Shown here: piece after piece, positions 13,647 through 27,399 of the stretch
Layout: each line of letters starts with the position of its first letter
Numbering within the stretch: the first letter of the stretch is position 1
Source: Antedon bifida
Taxonomy: Eukaryota; Echinodermata; Crinoidea; Comatulida; Antedonidae
Assembly: GCA_963402885.1 (NCBI GenBank)
Contig: OY727095.1
Coordinates: forward strand, 27,223,001-27,287,000
DNA length: 64,000 nucleotides
Direction of reading: 5' to 3'
The notes under the pieces: model-generated
Database searches by the model: none
What the model was told of the DNA's origin: nothing
What the model saw: the letters and a program-made list of their open reading frames with translations, nothing else
Program-made: the position numbers and the translations under genes

Positions 13647-15206
13647 CTAGAACTTAAACTCGTCACTTGAGGACGAGTTTGGTTATCCGCCCGCAACAAA
13701 ACGTATATTGCGTATTAAAGTACTTCTCAGTTATGACTTTTCCAAAAAAGTAGCCTATTCAAAATTAAAACTGCCCTTTCAGTGTAATAACCTAATAAAT
13801 CCTTTTAATTAATTGTTTTCCCGTGACGGGATTCGAACCCGGTACCTCTGATACCAAAGTCGGTTGCACTACACATCGAGCTATATGAGCACCTGCTGAA
13901 GAAAGTCCGAAGAAAGAGTCCTCGTTCATTCGGTATGTCGTGAACCCCCTCGATGCAAGTTGATTATTACATATCGAACTTAAATCATAATTTTTACTAT
14001 GATGAAATCTTCACAAATTTTAAACAGTGAAATATTATGAAAGTGCATACTTTCAAGTTTTATATATTAACATGTAAAGAAAAAAGATAAACTTTATGTT
14101 TATTGTTTTACTCTTTGAATATGTTTATGTTTGTTTGATGATAATTATTTAAAAAATTACATATAATATGCAAATAATGTAGCCATCAAACACTCTTTAA
14201 CATTCAAGACTATTATAAATTAGACCTATGATTCATACACTGCAAGAAAATAAAATAAAAAATGGGGGTAACCTTGCATTCTGATGAACTGTTTCATTTT
14301 TAAAAGTAGACATATTTTAGAACATTTTCACAATTTGTTCACGTTTTCGTGCGCAACCTGTCATGTTTAACGTGCTCGTAGAACGCCATTCCAAGTTGAA
14401 AAGTGAATAAAATAACGTAAAATTGTTAACCGAAGATTTAAAAACACAAATCGTGTAAAAGAAATGCTCATACGTGTTCCCTGCGCCGTGCGCGCGTAAA
14501 AATGTGCGCACCAGTGGCAATTTTTTAAACGCTTAAAATGACCTGAATCGTGCTCTAATTTAATCAGAAATTGATTTGAAGCATTTTAAAATTTCAAACG
14601 CCTTTTACGCGCGCACTTTCTAATGTTACAAATTGCGGTAGCGTTAAAAAAGTTAACTATTGATGTGAAGCAAACGTGGCTGAAAATGACGTTAAAAAAT
14701 ATTCATTTGTTTCGAAGTTATAACCAATTTAAGATTTTCAGAAAATCACGCGTAACTTACGCTACGCGGCTCTGACATCGTCAAAAAGCTTGGCTGGACA
14801 ACTTCAGTAAAATGTCTAAATGCTGAACAAGTTACAACATATTATGTTTACACGTTGAAGAGAAACAGCGTGCACAAAATAAGAAGAGTAAAATATTTCA
14901 AACGCAATTTACGCGAAAACTTTCTAGTCTCCAAAAATTTGTTAAACATTCCTAAAGTTAGCCATTGATGTGAAGAAAACGTGGCTGAAAATTTCGTTAA
15001 AAAATATTTATCGGTTTCGAAGTTATGACCGATTTAAGATTTTCAGAAAATCGCGCGTGACTTACGCTACGCGGATCTGACACCGTCCAAAAGCTTGGCT
15101 GAACATCTTCAGTTAAATGTCTAAATGTTGACCAAGTTACAACATGTTATGTTAACACGTTAAAGAGAAAACGCGTGCACAAAATCTGAGAAAGAAAGAA
15201 GAATAA
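13647..15206 (+). repeat. Family A unit, two 3' blocks
   Basis: 1,560 bp. It starts CTAGAACTTAAACTC and not CTAGATCT, so the base composition just after CTAG is not fixed. tRNA-like module at 13820-13894. Confidence 0.92.
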
Positions 15207-16824
15207 CTAGATCTAAACTCGTCACTTGAGGACGAGTTTGGTTATCCGCCCGCAACAAAACGTATCTTGCGTATTAAAGTACTTCTCAGTTATGACTTTT
15301 CCAAAAAAGTAGCCTATTCAAAATTAAAACTTCCCTTTCAGTGTAATAACCTAATAAATACTTTTAATTAATTGCTTTCCCGTGATGGGATTCGATCCCG
15401 GTACCTCTAATACCAAAGTCGGTTGCACTACACATCGAGCCATATGAGCACCTGCTGAAGAAAATCCGAAGAAAGAGTCCTCGTTCATTCGGTATGTCGT
15501 GAACCCCCTCGATGCAAGTTGATTATTACATATCGAATTTAAATCATAATTTTTACTATGATGAAATCTTCACAAATTTTAAACACTGACATATTATGAA
15601 AGTGCATACTTTCAAGTTTTATGTATTAACATGTAAAGAAAAAAGATAAACGTTATGTTTATTGTTTTACTCTTTGAATATGTTTATGTTTGTTTGTTGA
15701 TAATTATTTCAAAAATTACATTTAATGTGCAAACAATGTAGCTATCAAACACTTTTTAACATTCAAGACTATAATAAATTAGACCTATGATTAATACACT
15801 GCAAGAAAATAAAATAAAAAATGGGGGTAACCTTGCATTCTGATGAACTGTTTCATTTTTAAAAGTAGACATATTTTGCAACATTTTCACAATTTGTTGA
15901 CGTTTTCGTGCGCAACCTGTCATGTTTAACGTGCTCGTAGAACGCCATTTCAAGTTGAAAAGTGAATAAAATAACGTAAAATTGTTAACCGAAGATTTAA
16001 AAACACAAATCGTGTAAAAGAAATGTTCATATGTGTTCCCTGCGCCGTGCGCGCGTAAAAATGTGCGCACCAGTGGCAATTTTTTAAACGCTTAAAATGA
16101 CCTGAATCGTGCTCTAATTTAATCAGAAATTGATTTGAAGCATTTTAAAATTTCAAACGCCATTTACGCACGCACTTTCTAATGTTACAAATTGCGGTAG
16201 CGTTAAAAAAGTTAACTATTGATGTGAAGCAAACGTGACTGAAAATGAAGTTAAAAAATATTCATTTGTTTCGAAGTTATAACCAATTTAAGATTTTCAG
16301 AAAATCACGCGTAACTTACGCTACGCGGCTCTGACAGCGTCAAAAAGCTTGGCTGGACAACTTCAGTAAAATGTCTAAATGCTGAACAAGTTACAACATA
16401 TTATGTTTACACGTTGAAGAGAAACAGCGTGCACAAAATAAGAAGAGTAAAATATTTCAAACGCAATTTACGCGAAAACTTTCTAATCTCCAAAAATTTG
16501 TTAAACATTCCAAAAGTTAGCCATTGATGTGAAGAAAACGTGGCAGAAAATTTCGTTAAAAAATATTTATCGGTTTCGAAGTTATGACCGATTTAAGATT
16601 TTCAGAAAATCGCGCGTGACTTACGCTACGCGGATCTGACAGCGTCCAAAAGCTTGGCAGAACATCTTCAGTTAAATGTCTAAATGTTGACCAAGTTACA
16701 ACATGTTATGTTAACACGTTGAAGAGAAAACGCGTGCACAAAATCTGAGAAAGAAAGAAGAATAATAAAAAAAAAAAAGTAACACTACAATAACAAAGGT
16801 TATCCGCTTGAGGCGGATAACCAA
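15207..16824 (+). repeat. Family A unit, two 3' blocks, one hairpin before a family B unit
   Basis: 1,618 bp. tRNA-like module at 15379-15453. Its hairpin (16799-16822, perfect GGTTATCCGC arms) is type A although the next unit is family B. Here the hairpin therefore belongs to the unit upstream of it. Confidence 0.92.
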
Positions 16825-16831
16825 CTAGATT

Positions 16832-16868
16832 TAATTCGTCACTATGACGAATTATAGGTTATATGCAT
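16832..16868 (+). other. 5' hairpin and subterminal word, family B
   Basis: Stem TAATTCGTCA / TGACGAATTA (10 bp, loop CTA), then AGGTTATATGCAT at 16856-16868. Compared with family A the stem carries a paired C-G to T-A change. The word equals the arm of the type B hairpins at 49,076-50,196. Confidence 0.85.
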
Positions 16869-17170
16869 TGATTAAAATAAAGATAATTGATTTGTAAAAG
16901 ATATATTGATTGATTGATTTTCTCAGAATCTTTAATTATTTATAATATATGCTAGGATCTTGCTAACGCAAATACAATAGCCGGTATCGCAATCCGATCA
17001 AAGATCCCTCTGCGTATAATGTCATAAACCACATTTGTTACATAATAATAAAGACATAAGTTTCTTTTTATCTAGATTTCATTATAAATCATGTGTATAA
17101 TCTATACACTAAGAAATAAAATTGAACAAACAATACAAATAATAAAAAAAAATCTTATTTCGTTTCGTTA

Positions 17171-17242
17171 CCCAAGGTGAGGCTCGATCTCGGTACCTTG
17201 AATGCTATAAACACGAGCACAGACCACCGAGCCATACACAAC
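17171..17242 (-). promoter_or_regulatory. Diverged tRNA-like module, family B
   Basis: On minus, A box TGGCTCGGTGGTC and a weakened B box (GAGATCGAGCC) lie at the same unit position and spacing as in family A. The rest of the module is largely unalike. Retention of the A box may reflect use as a promoter, but two near-identical copies cannot show selection. Confidence 0.6.
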
Positions 17243-18243
17243 TGACTAAAACATGTAGAATGATTCCTCCGTGTATTTACTATTCAGTAGCCACTTTGGT
17301 GCAGATAGATTATTACATACCGCAATGAATTATAATGTATTACTATGATGACATCTTTAAAAATTTAAAAAAATGATGCACTGTCAAACTATATACTTTT
17401 AACTTTAATATATGAAATTCTTAAGAAAGAAAGTTAATGTTAAGTTTGTTATTTCGGCCTAAGAAAATGTCAAAATTTGTTTGATTGTCGAAATTAATTT
17501 TTTTTAATTCAATATGCAATTAATGATGACTTAATCAACTTTTGTTCTCTTAATTTGATAATAAATCATACATATGATACATACACTTCAAGAAAATGAA
17601 ATAAAAAATAGGTGTTCCCCAGCATTCTGACGATATATATTAATTTTAAAATTTAGCATATTTTCACTATTTTGTTAACTTATACGTGCGTTGCCTGTCA
17701 CTTTTGACGTGCTCTTATAACGCAATTTCGAGTTGAAAAGTGAATCAAATATGATGATATTATTAAAGAAAGGTTGTAAAACAGAAATCGGGCAAAAAGA
17801 GTGCGCATTAACGTTTAACGCGCAGTGCGCGTGCAAAATTCTGCGCACTCGTGGCAATTTTTTAAACGCTTAAAATTGCCTGAAACGTACTCTAATTTCA
17901 TCGAAAATAGATTTTGACAATTTTAAAACTTTTAAGCGCGCGTACGCATGCGTTATATGCGCTACGCACGTAATTATATTGCCATATGATGAAATATGAC
18001 CTGAAATTTATGAGTACCAAATTTTGTTTAAAAGTGATTCATGCTTGTGAAGATATGATTACAAACGTGATTTCATTAAATCGCGCGTAGACCACGTAAT
18101 GTTTGATTGCGCACCGTGAAAACATGACCACATCGATTCCTGGCCATAAGGAATATACTCTGAAAAATTGACTTAGCTAGATGAAACTGATGCCAAGATA
18201 ATTCACGGACAAAATAGTGCTAAGGAAAGAATAAATAAATAAA

Positions 18244-19671
18244 CTAGATTTAATTCGTCACTATGACGAATTATAGGTTATATGCATTTGATTAAAATAA
18301 AGATAATTGATTTGTAAAAGATATATTGATTGATTGATTTTCTCAGAATCTTTAATAATTTATAATAATAATGCTAAGATCTTGCTAAGGCAAATACAAT
18401 AGCCGGTATCGCAATCCGATCAAAGATCCCTCTGCGTATAATGTCATAAACCATATTTGTTACATAATAATAAAGACATAAGTTTCTTTTTATCTAAATT
18501 TCATTATAAATCATGTGTATAATCTATACACTAAGAAATAAAATTGAACAAACAATACAAATAATAAAAAAAAATCTTATTTCGTTTCGTTACCCAAGGT
18601 GAGGCTCGATCTCGGTACCTTGAATGCCATAAACACGAGCACAGACCACCGAGCCATACACAACTTACTAAAACATGTAGAAAGATTCCTCCGTGTATTT
18701 ACTATTCAGTAGCCACTTTGGTGCAGATAGATTATTACATACCGCAATGAATTATAATTTATTACTATGATGACATCTTTAAAAATTTAAAAAAATGATG
18801 CACTGTCAAACTATATACTTTTAACTTTAATATATGAACTTCTTAAGAAAGAAAGTTAATGTTAAGTTTGTTATTTCGGCCTAAGAAATTGTCAAAATTT
18901 GTTTGATTGTCGAAATTAATTTTTTTAAATTCAATATGCAATTAATGATGACTTAATCAACTTTTGTTCTCTTAATTTGATAATAAATCATACATATGAT
19001 ACATACACTTCAAGAAAATGAAATAAAAAATAGGTGTTCCCCAGCATTCTGACGATATATATTAATTTTAAAATTTAGCATATTTTCACTATTTTGTTAA
19101 CTTATACGTGCGTAGCCTGTCACTTTTGACGTGCTCGTATAACGCAATTTCGAGTTGAAAAGTGAATCAAATATGATGATATTATTAAAGAAAGGTTGTA
19201 AAACAGAAATCGGGAAAAAATAGTGCGCATTAACGTTTAACGCGCAGTGCGCGTGCAAAATTCTGCGCACTCGTGGCAATTTTTTAAACGCTTAAAATTG
19301 CCTGAAACGTACTCTAATTTCATCGAAAATAAATTTTGACAATTTTAAAACTTTTAAGCGCGCGTACGCATGCGTTATATGCGCTACGCACGTAATTATA
19401 TTGCCATATGATGAAATATGACCTGAAATTTATGAGTACCAAATTTTGTTTAAAAGTGATTCATGCTTGTGAAGATATGATTACAAACGTGATTTCATTA
19501 AATCGCGCGTAGACCGCGTAATTTATGATTGCGCACCGTGAAAACATGACCACATCGATTCCTGGCCATAAGGAATATACTCTGAAAAATTGACTTAGCT
19601 AGATGAAACTGATGCCAAGATAATTCACGGACAAAATAGTGCTAAGGAAAGAATAAATAAACTAGATCTGA
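18244..19671 (+). repeat. Family B unit 2
   Basis: 1,428 bp, nearly identical to the preceding family B unit. tRNA-like module at 18593-18664. No 3' hairpin. The array returns to family A at the next CTAG. Confidence 0.92.
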
Positions 19672-21220
19672 AACTCGTCACTTGAGGACGAGTTTGGTTA
19701 TCCGCCCGCAACAAACGTATCTTGCGCATTCAAGTACTTTTCAATCATGACTTTTCCAAAAAAGTAGCCTATTCAAAATTAAAACTGCCCTTTCAGTGTA
19801 ATAACCTAATAAATCCTGTTAATTGATTGTTTTCCCGTGATGGGATTCGAACCCGGTACCTCTGATACCAAAGCCGGTTGCACTACACATCGAGCCATAT
19901 GAGCACCTGGTGAAGAAAATCCGAAGAAAGAATCCTCGTTCATTCGGTATGTCGTGAACCCCCTCGATGCAAGTTGATTATTACATATCGAACTTAAATC
20001 ATAATTTTTACTATGATGAAATCTTCACAAATTTTAAACAGTCACATATTATGAAAGTGCATACTTTCAAGTTTTATATATTAACATGTAAAGAAAAAAG
20101 ATAAACGTTATGTTTATTGTTTTACTCTTTGAATATGTTTATGTTTGTTTGATGATAATTATTTCAAAAATTACATTTAATATGCAAATAATGTTGCCAT
20201 CAAACACTTTTTAACATTCAAGACTATTATAAATTAGACCTATGATTCATACACTGCAAGAAAATAAAATAAAAAATGGGGGTAACCTTGCATTCTGGTG
20301 AACTGTTTCATTTTTAAAAGTAGACATATTTTGCAACATTTTCACAATTTGTTGACGTTTTCGTGCGCAACCTGTTATGTTTAACGTGCTCGTAGAACGC
20401 CATTTCAAGTTGAAAAGTGAATAAAATAACGTAAAATTGTTAACCGAAGATTTAAAAACACAAATCGTGTAAAAGAAATGCTCATACGTGTTCCCTGCGC
20501 CGTGCGCGCGTAAAAATGTGCGCACCAGTGGCAATTTTTTAAACGCTTAAAATGACCTGAATCGTGCTCTAATTTAATCAGAAATTGATTTGAAGCATTT
20601 TAAAATTTCAAACGCCGTTTACGCGCGCACTTTCTAACGTTACAAATTGCGGTAGCGTTAAAAAAGTTAACTATTGATGTGAAGCAAACGTGGCTGAAAA
20701 TGACGTTAAAAAATATTCGTTTGTTTCGAAGTTATAACCAATTTAAGATTTTCAGAAAATCACGCGTAACTTACGCTACGCGGCTCTGACTTCGTCAAAA
20801 AGCTTGGCTGGACAACTTCAGTAAAATGTCTAAATGCTGAACAAGTTACAACATATTATGTTTACACGTTGAAGAGAAACAGCGTGCACAAAATAAGAAG
20901 AGTAAAATATTTCAAACGCAATTTACGCGAAAACTTTCTAGTCTCCAAAAATTTGTTAAACATTCCAAAAGTTAGCCATTGATGTGAAGAAAACGTGGTT
21001 GAAAATTTCGTTAAAAAATATTTATCGGTTTCGAAGTTATGACCGATTTAAGATTTTCAGAAAATCGCGCGTGACTTACGCTACGCGGATCTGACAGCGT
21101 CCAAAAGCTTGGCTGAACATCTTCAGTTAAATGTCTAAATGTTGACCAAGTTACAACATGTTATGTTAACACGTTGCAGAGAAACAGCGTGCACAAAATC
21201 TGAGAAAGAAAGAAGAATAA
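19672..21220 (+). repeat. Family A unit, two 3' blocks
   Basis: 1,549 bp. tRNA-like module at 19834-19908. Very close to the unit at 1,894. Confidence 0.92.
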
Positions 21221-22844
21221 CTAGATCTAAACTCGTCACTTGAGGACGAGTTTGGTTATCCGCTCGCAACAAAACGTATCTTGCGTATTCAAGTACTTCT
21301 CAGTTATGACTTTTCCAAAAAAGTAGCCTATTCAAAATTAAAACTGCCCTTTCAGTGTAATAACCAAAAAAATCCTTTTAATTGATTGTTTTCCCGTGAT
21401 GGGATTTGAACCCGGTACCTCTGATACCAAAGTCGGTTGCACTACACATCGAGTCATATGACCACCTGCTGAAGAAAATCCGAAGAAAGAATCCTCGTTC
21501 ATTCGGTATGTCTTGGAACCCCCTCGATGCAAGTTGATTATTACATATCGAACTTAAATCATAATTTTTACTATGATGAAATCTTCACAAATTTTAACCA
21601 GTGACATATTATAAAAGTGCATACTTTCAAGTTTTATATATTAACATGTAAAGAAAAAAGATAAACGTTATGTTTATTGTTTTACTCTTTGAATATGTTT
21701 ATGTTTGTTTGATGATAATTATTTCAAAAATTACATTTAATATGCAAATAATGTAGCCATCAAACACTTTTTAACATTCAAGACTATAATAAATTAGACC
21801 TATGATTCATACACTGCAAGAAAATAAAATAAAAAATGAGGGTAACCTTGCATTCTGGTGAACTGTTTCATTTTTAAAAGTAGACATATTTTGCAACATT
21901 TTCACAATTTGTTGACATTTTCGTGCGCAACCTGTCATGTTTAACGTGCTCGTATAACGCCATTTCAAGTTGAAAAGTGAATAAAATAACGTAAAATTGT
22001 TAACCGAAGATTTAAAAACACAAATCGTGTAAAAGAAATGCTCATACGTGTTCCCTGCGCCGTGCGCGCGTAAAAATATGCGCACCAGTGGCAATTTTTT
22101 AAACGCTTAAAATGACCTGAAACGTGCTCTAATTTAATCAGAAATTGATTTGAAGCATTTTAAAATTTCAAACGCCGTTTACGCGCGCACTTTCTAATGT
22201 TATAAAATTCGGTAGGGATAAAAAAGTTAACAATTGATGTGAAGCAAACGTGGCTGAAAATTACATTAAAAAATATTTATCGGTTTCAAAGTTATGATCA
22301 ATTTAAGATTTTCAGAAAATCGCGCGTAACTTACGCTACGCGCCTCTGACAGCGTCCAAAAGCTTGGCTGCACAATTTCAGTTAAATGTCTATATGTTGA
22401 CCAAGTAACAACATGTTATGTTAACGCGTTGCAGAGAAACAGCGTGAACAAATTTGGAGCATTTTAAAATTCCAAACGCAATTTACGCGAAAATTTTCTA
22501 GTCTCCAAAAATGTTCTAAAGATCGACAAAGTTAGCCATTGATGTGAAGAAAACGTGGCTGAAAGTTACGTTAAAAAATATTTATCGGTTTCGAAGTTAT
22601 GATCAATTTAAGATTTTCAGAAAATCGTGCGTAACTTACGCTACGCGCGTCTGAAAGCGTCCAAAAGCTTGGCTGCACATCTTCAGTTAAATGTCTAAAT
22701 GTTTACCAAGTTACAACATGTTATGTTAACACGTTGCAGAGAAACGGCGCGAACAAAAGTGGCGGAAAGAAAGAAGAATAATAAAAAATAAAAAAAAGAA
22801 ACGCTACAATTCCAAGGGCTTATCCGCTTGAAGCGGATAACCAA
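21221..22844 (+). repeat. Family A unit, two 3' blocks, one hairpin
   Basis: 1,624 bp. tRNA-like module at 21393-21467. The hairpin at 22817-22842 has CCGCTT-G-AAGCGG at its tip, a paired extension compared with the usual TTGAG loop. Confidence 0.92.
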
Positions 22845-24278
22845 CTAGATCTAAACTCGTCACTTGAGGACGAGTTTGGTTATCCGCCCGCAACAAAACG
22901 TATCTTGCGCATTCAAGTACTTTTCAATCATGACTTTTCCAAAAAGTAGCCTATTCAAAATTAAAACTGCTCTTTCAGTTTAATTACCAAATAAATCCTT
23001 TTATTTAAATGTTTTCCCGTGACGGGATTCGATCCCGGTACCTCTGATACCAAAGTCGATTGCACTACACATCGAGCCATATGAGCACCTGTCGAATAAA
23101 ATCCGAAGAAAGCTTCCTCGTTCATTCGGTATGTCGTGAACCACTCGATGCAAATAGATTATTACTTATCAAACTAAATCATAATTTTTACTATGATGAA
23201 ATCTTCACAAATTTTAAACAGTAACATATTATGAAAGTGCATACTTTTAAGTTTTATATATTAACATGTGAAGAAAAAAGATAAACGTTATGTTTATTGT
23301 TTTGCTCTTTGAAAATGTTTATGTTTGTTTGATGATAAAAATTTCAAAAATTATTTTTAATATGCAAATAATGTAGCCTTCAAACACGTTTTAACATTCA
23401 ACACTATAATAAATCACACCTACGATTCATACACTGCAAGAAAATAAAATAAAAAATAGGGGTAACCTTCCATTCTGATGAACTGTATCATTTTTAAAAG
23501 TAGACATATTTTGCAACATTTTCACAATTTTTTAACGTTTTATGTGCGCAACCAGTCATGTTTAACGTGCTCGTAGATCGCCATTTCAAGTTGAATAGTG
23601 AATAAAATAACGCAAAATTGTTAACTGAAGTTTGAAAAACACAGTCTATGCAAAATAAAGGCTCATACGCGTTCCCTGCGCCGTGCGCGCGTGAAAATGT
23701 GCGCATCTGGTGGGAAATTTTTAAACGCTTAAAATGACCTGAAACGTGCGCTAATTTAATCAGAAAATGATTTGAAGCATTTTAAAATTTCAAACGCCGT
23801 TTACGCGCGCACTTTCTAATGTTACAAAATTCGGTAGCGATAAAACAGTTTACAATTGATGTGAAGCAACCGTGGCTGAAAATTTCGTTAAAAAATATTT
23901 ATTTGTTTCTAAATTATGATCAATTTAAGAATTTCAGAAATTCGCGCGTAACTTACGCTACGTGGCTCTGACAGCGTCCAAAAGCTTCGCAGTACAACTT
24001 CAGTTAAATGTCTAAATGTTTAGAAAGTTACAAAATGTTATGTTAACACGTTGCAGAGAAACAGCGTGCACAAAATCTGAGAAGTTCGAATCAAGTTATG
24101 ATCAACTTAGGATTTTCAGAAAATCGCGCGTGACTTACGCTACGCGGCTCTGACATCGTCAAAAAGCTTGGCTGCACATCTTCAGTTAAATGTCTAAATG
24201 TTTACCAAGTTACAACATGTAATGTTTACACGTTGCAGAGAAAAGTTGAACACAAAAAGTGGCGGAAATCGAGAAGAA
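22845..24278 (+). repeat. Family A unit with a partial second 3' block
   Basis: 1,434 bp. tRNA-like module at 23016-23090. After the first 3' block, sequence jumps at about 24,085 into the middle of a second block (GAAGTTCGAATCAAGTTATG), so this unit looks like a recombinant or deletion product of a long form. Confidence 0.9.
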
Positions 24279-25834
24279 CTAGATCTTAACTCGTCACTTG
24301 AGGACGAGTTTGGTTATCCGCCCGCAACAAACGTATCTTGCGCATTCAAGTACTTTTCAATCATGACTTTTCCAAAAAGTAGCCTATTCGAAAATAAAAC
24401 TCCCTTTCAGTGTAATAAGCAAATAAATCCTTTTATTTAATTATTTTCCCGTGACGGGATTCGATCCCGGTACCTCTGATACCAAAGTCGGTTGCACTAC
24501 ACATCGAGCCATATGAGCACCTGGTGAAGAAAATCCGAAGAAAGAATCCTCGTTCATTCGGTATGTCGTGAACCCCCTCGATGCAAGTTGATTATTACAT
24601 ATCGAACTTAAATCATAATTTTTACTATGATGAAATCTTCACAGATTTTAAACAGTCACATATTATGAAAGTGCATACTTTCAAGTTTTATATATTAACA
24701 TGTAAAGAAAAAAGATAAACGTTATGTTTATTGTTTTACTCTTTGAACATGTTTATGTTTGTTTGATGATAATTATTTCAAAAATTACATTTAATATGCA
24801 AATAATGTAGCCATCAAACACTTTTTAACATTCAAGACTATTATAAATTAGACCTATGATTCATACACTGCAAGAAAATAAAATAAAAAATGGGGGTAAC
24901 CTTGCATTCTGGTGAACTGTTTCATTTTTAAAAGTAGACATATTTTGGAACATTTTCACAATTTGTTGACGTTTTCGTGCGCAACCTGTTATGTTTAACG
25001 TGCTCGTAGAACGCCATTTCAAGTTGAAAAGTGAATAAAATAACGTAAAATTGTTAACCGAAGATTTAAAAACACAAATCGTGTAAAAAAAATGCTCATA
25101 CGTGTTCCCTGCGCCGTGCGCGCGTAAAAATGTGCGCACCAGTGGCAATTTTTTAAACGCTTAAAATGACCTGAATCGTGCTCTAATTTAATCAGAAATT
25201 GATTTGAAGCATTTTAAAATTTCAAACGCCATTTACGCGCGCACTTTCTAATGTTACAAATTGCGGTAGCGTTAAAAAAGTTAACTATTGATGTGAAGCA
25301 AACGTGGCTGAAAATGACGTTAAAAAATATTCGTTTGTTTCGAAGTTATAACCAATTTAAGATTTTCAGAAAATCACGCGTAACTTACGCTACGCGGCTC
25401 TGACTTCGTCAAAAAGCTTGGCTGGACAACTTCAGTAAAATGTCTAAATGCTGAACAAGTTACAACATATTATGTTTACACGTTGAAGAGAAACAGCGTG
25501 CACAAAATAAGAAGAGTAAAATATTTCAAACGCAATTTACGCGAAAACTTTCTAGTCTCCAAAAATTTGTTAAACATTCCAAAAGTTAGCCATTGATGTG
25601 AAGAAAACGTGGCTGAAAATTTCGTTAAAAAGTATTTATTGGTTTCGAAGTTATGACCGATTTAAGATTTTCAGAAAATCGCGCGTGACTTACGCTACGC
25701 GGATCTGACAGCGTCCAAAAGCTTGGCTGAACATCTTCAGTTAAATGTCTAAATGTTGACCAAGTTACAACATGTTATGTTAACACGTTGAAGAGAAAAC
25801 GCGTGCACAAAATCTGAGAAAGAAAGAAGAATAA
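24279..25834 (+). repeat. Family A unit, two 3' blocks
   Basis: 1,556 bp. tRNA-like module at 24448-24522. The 5' third resembles the units at 10,345 and 40,338 while the rest resembles 19,672, which suggests an exchange between unit types. Confidence 0.92.
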
Positions 25835-27399
25835 CTAGATCTGAACTCGTCACTTGAGGACGAGTTTGGTTATCCGCCCGCAACAAAACGTATCTTGCGT
25901 ATTAAAGTACTTCTCAGTTATGACTTTTCCAAAAAAGTAGCCTATTCAAAATTAAAACTGCCCTTTCAGTGTAATAACCAAAAAAATCCTTTTAATTAAT
26001 TGTTTTCCCGTGATGGGATTTGAACCCGGTACCTCTGATACCAAAGTCGGTTGCACTACACATCGAGTCATATGAGCACCTGCTGAAGATAATCCGAAGA
26101 AAGAGTCCTCGTTCATTCGGTATGTCGTGAACCCCCTCGATGCAAGTTGATTATTACATATCGAACTTAAATCATAATTTTTACTATGATGAAATCTTCA
26201 CAAATTTTAAACAGTTACATATTATGAAAGTGCATACTTTCAAGTTGTATATATTAACATGTAAAGAAAAAAGATAAACGTTATGTTTATTGCTTTGCTC
26301 TTTGAATATGTTTATGTTTGTTTGATGATAATTATTTCAAAAATTACATTTAATATGCAAATAATGTAGCCATCAAACACTTTTTAACATTCAAGACTAT
26401 AATAAATCAGCCCTATGATTCATACACTGCAAGAAAATAAAATAAAAAATGGGGGTAACCTTGCATTCTGATGAACTGTTTCATTTTTAAAATTAGACAT
26501 ATTTTGCAACAATTTCACAATTTGTTGACGTTTTCGTGCGCAACCTGTCATGTTTAACGTACTCGTAGAACGCCAATTTAAGTTTTCAAAATGAATAAAA
26601 CAACGTAAAATTGTTAACCAAAGTTTGAAAAACACAATTTATGTAAAAGAAAAGCTTATATGCGTTCCCTGCGCCATGCGCGCGTAAAAATGTGCGCACC
26701 GGTGGCAATTTTTTAAACGCTTAAAATGACCTGAAACGTGCTCTAATTTAATCAGAAATTGATTTGAAGCATTTTAAAATTTCAAACGCCGTTTACGCGT
26801 GCACTTTCTAATGTATTAAAATTCGGCAGGGATAAAAAAGTTAACAATTGATGTGAAGCAAACGTGGCTGAAAATTACGTTAAAAAATATTTATCTGTTT
26901 CAAAGTTATGACCAATTTAAGATTTTCAGAAAATCGCGCGTAACTTACGATACGCGCCTCTGACGGCGTCCAAAAGCTTGGCTGCACAATTTCAGTTAAA
27001 TGTCTATATGTTGACCAAGTAACAACATGTTATGTTAACGCGTTGCAGAGAAACAGCGTGAACAAATTTGGAGCATTTTAAAATTTCAAACGCAATTTAC
27101 GCGCAAATTTTCTAGTCTCCAAAAATGTTCTAAAGATCGAAAAAGTTAGCCATTGATGTGAAGAAAACGTGGCTGAAAGTTACGTTAAAAAATATTTATC
27201 GGTTTCGAAGTTATGATCAATTTAAGATTTTCAGAAAATCGCGCGTAACTTACGCTACGCGGTTCTGCCAGCGTCCAAAAGCTTGGCTGCACATCTTCAG
27301 TTAAATGTCTAAAGGTTTACCAAGTTACAACATGTTATGTTAACACGTTGCAGAGAAACGGCGCGAACAAAAGTGGCGGAAAGAAAGAAGAATAATAAA
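25835..27399 (+). repeat. Family A unit, two 3' blocks
   Basis: 1,565 bp. tRNA-like module at 26007-26081. It shares private variants (GTTGTATATATT, AATCAGCCCTATG, CACCGGTGG) with the unit at 37,229. Confidence 0.92.

Larger units (their letters stand above)
16825..18243 (+). repeat. Family B unit 1
   Basis: 1,419 bp. Same architecture as family A but strongly diverged. The conserved blocks include CGTGGCAATTTTTTAAACGC and the middle GTGCGCGTGC region. A diverged tRNA-like module lies at 17171-17242. It ends with GGAAAGAATAAATAA and no hairpin. Confidence 0.92.
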
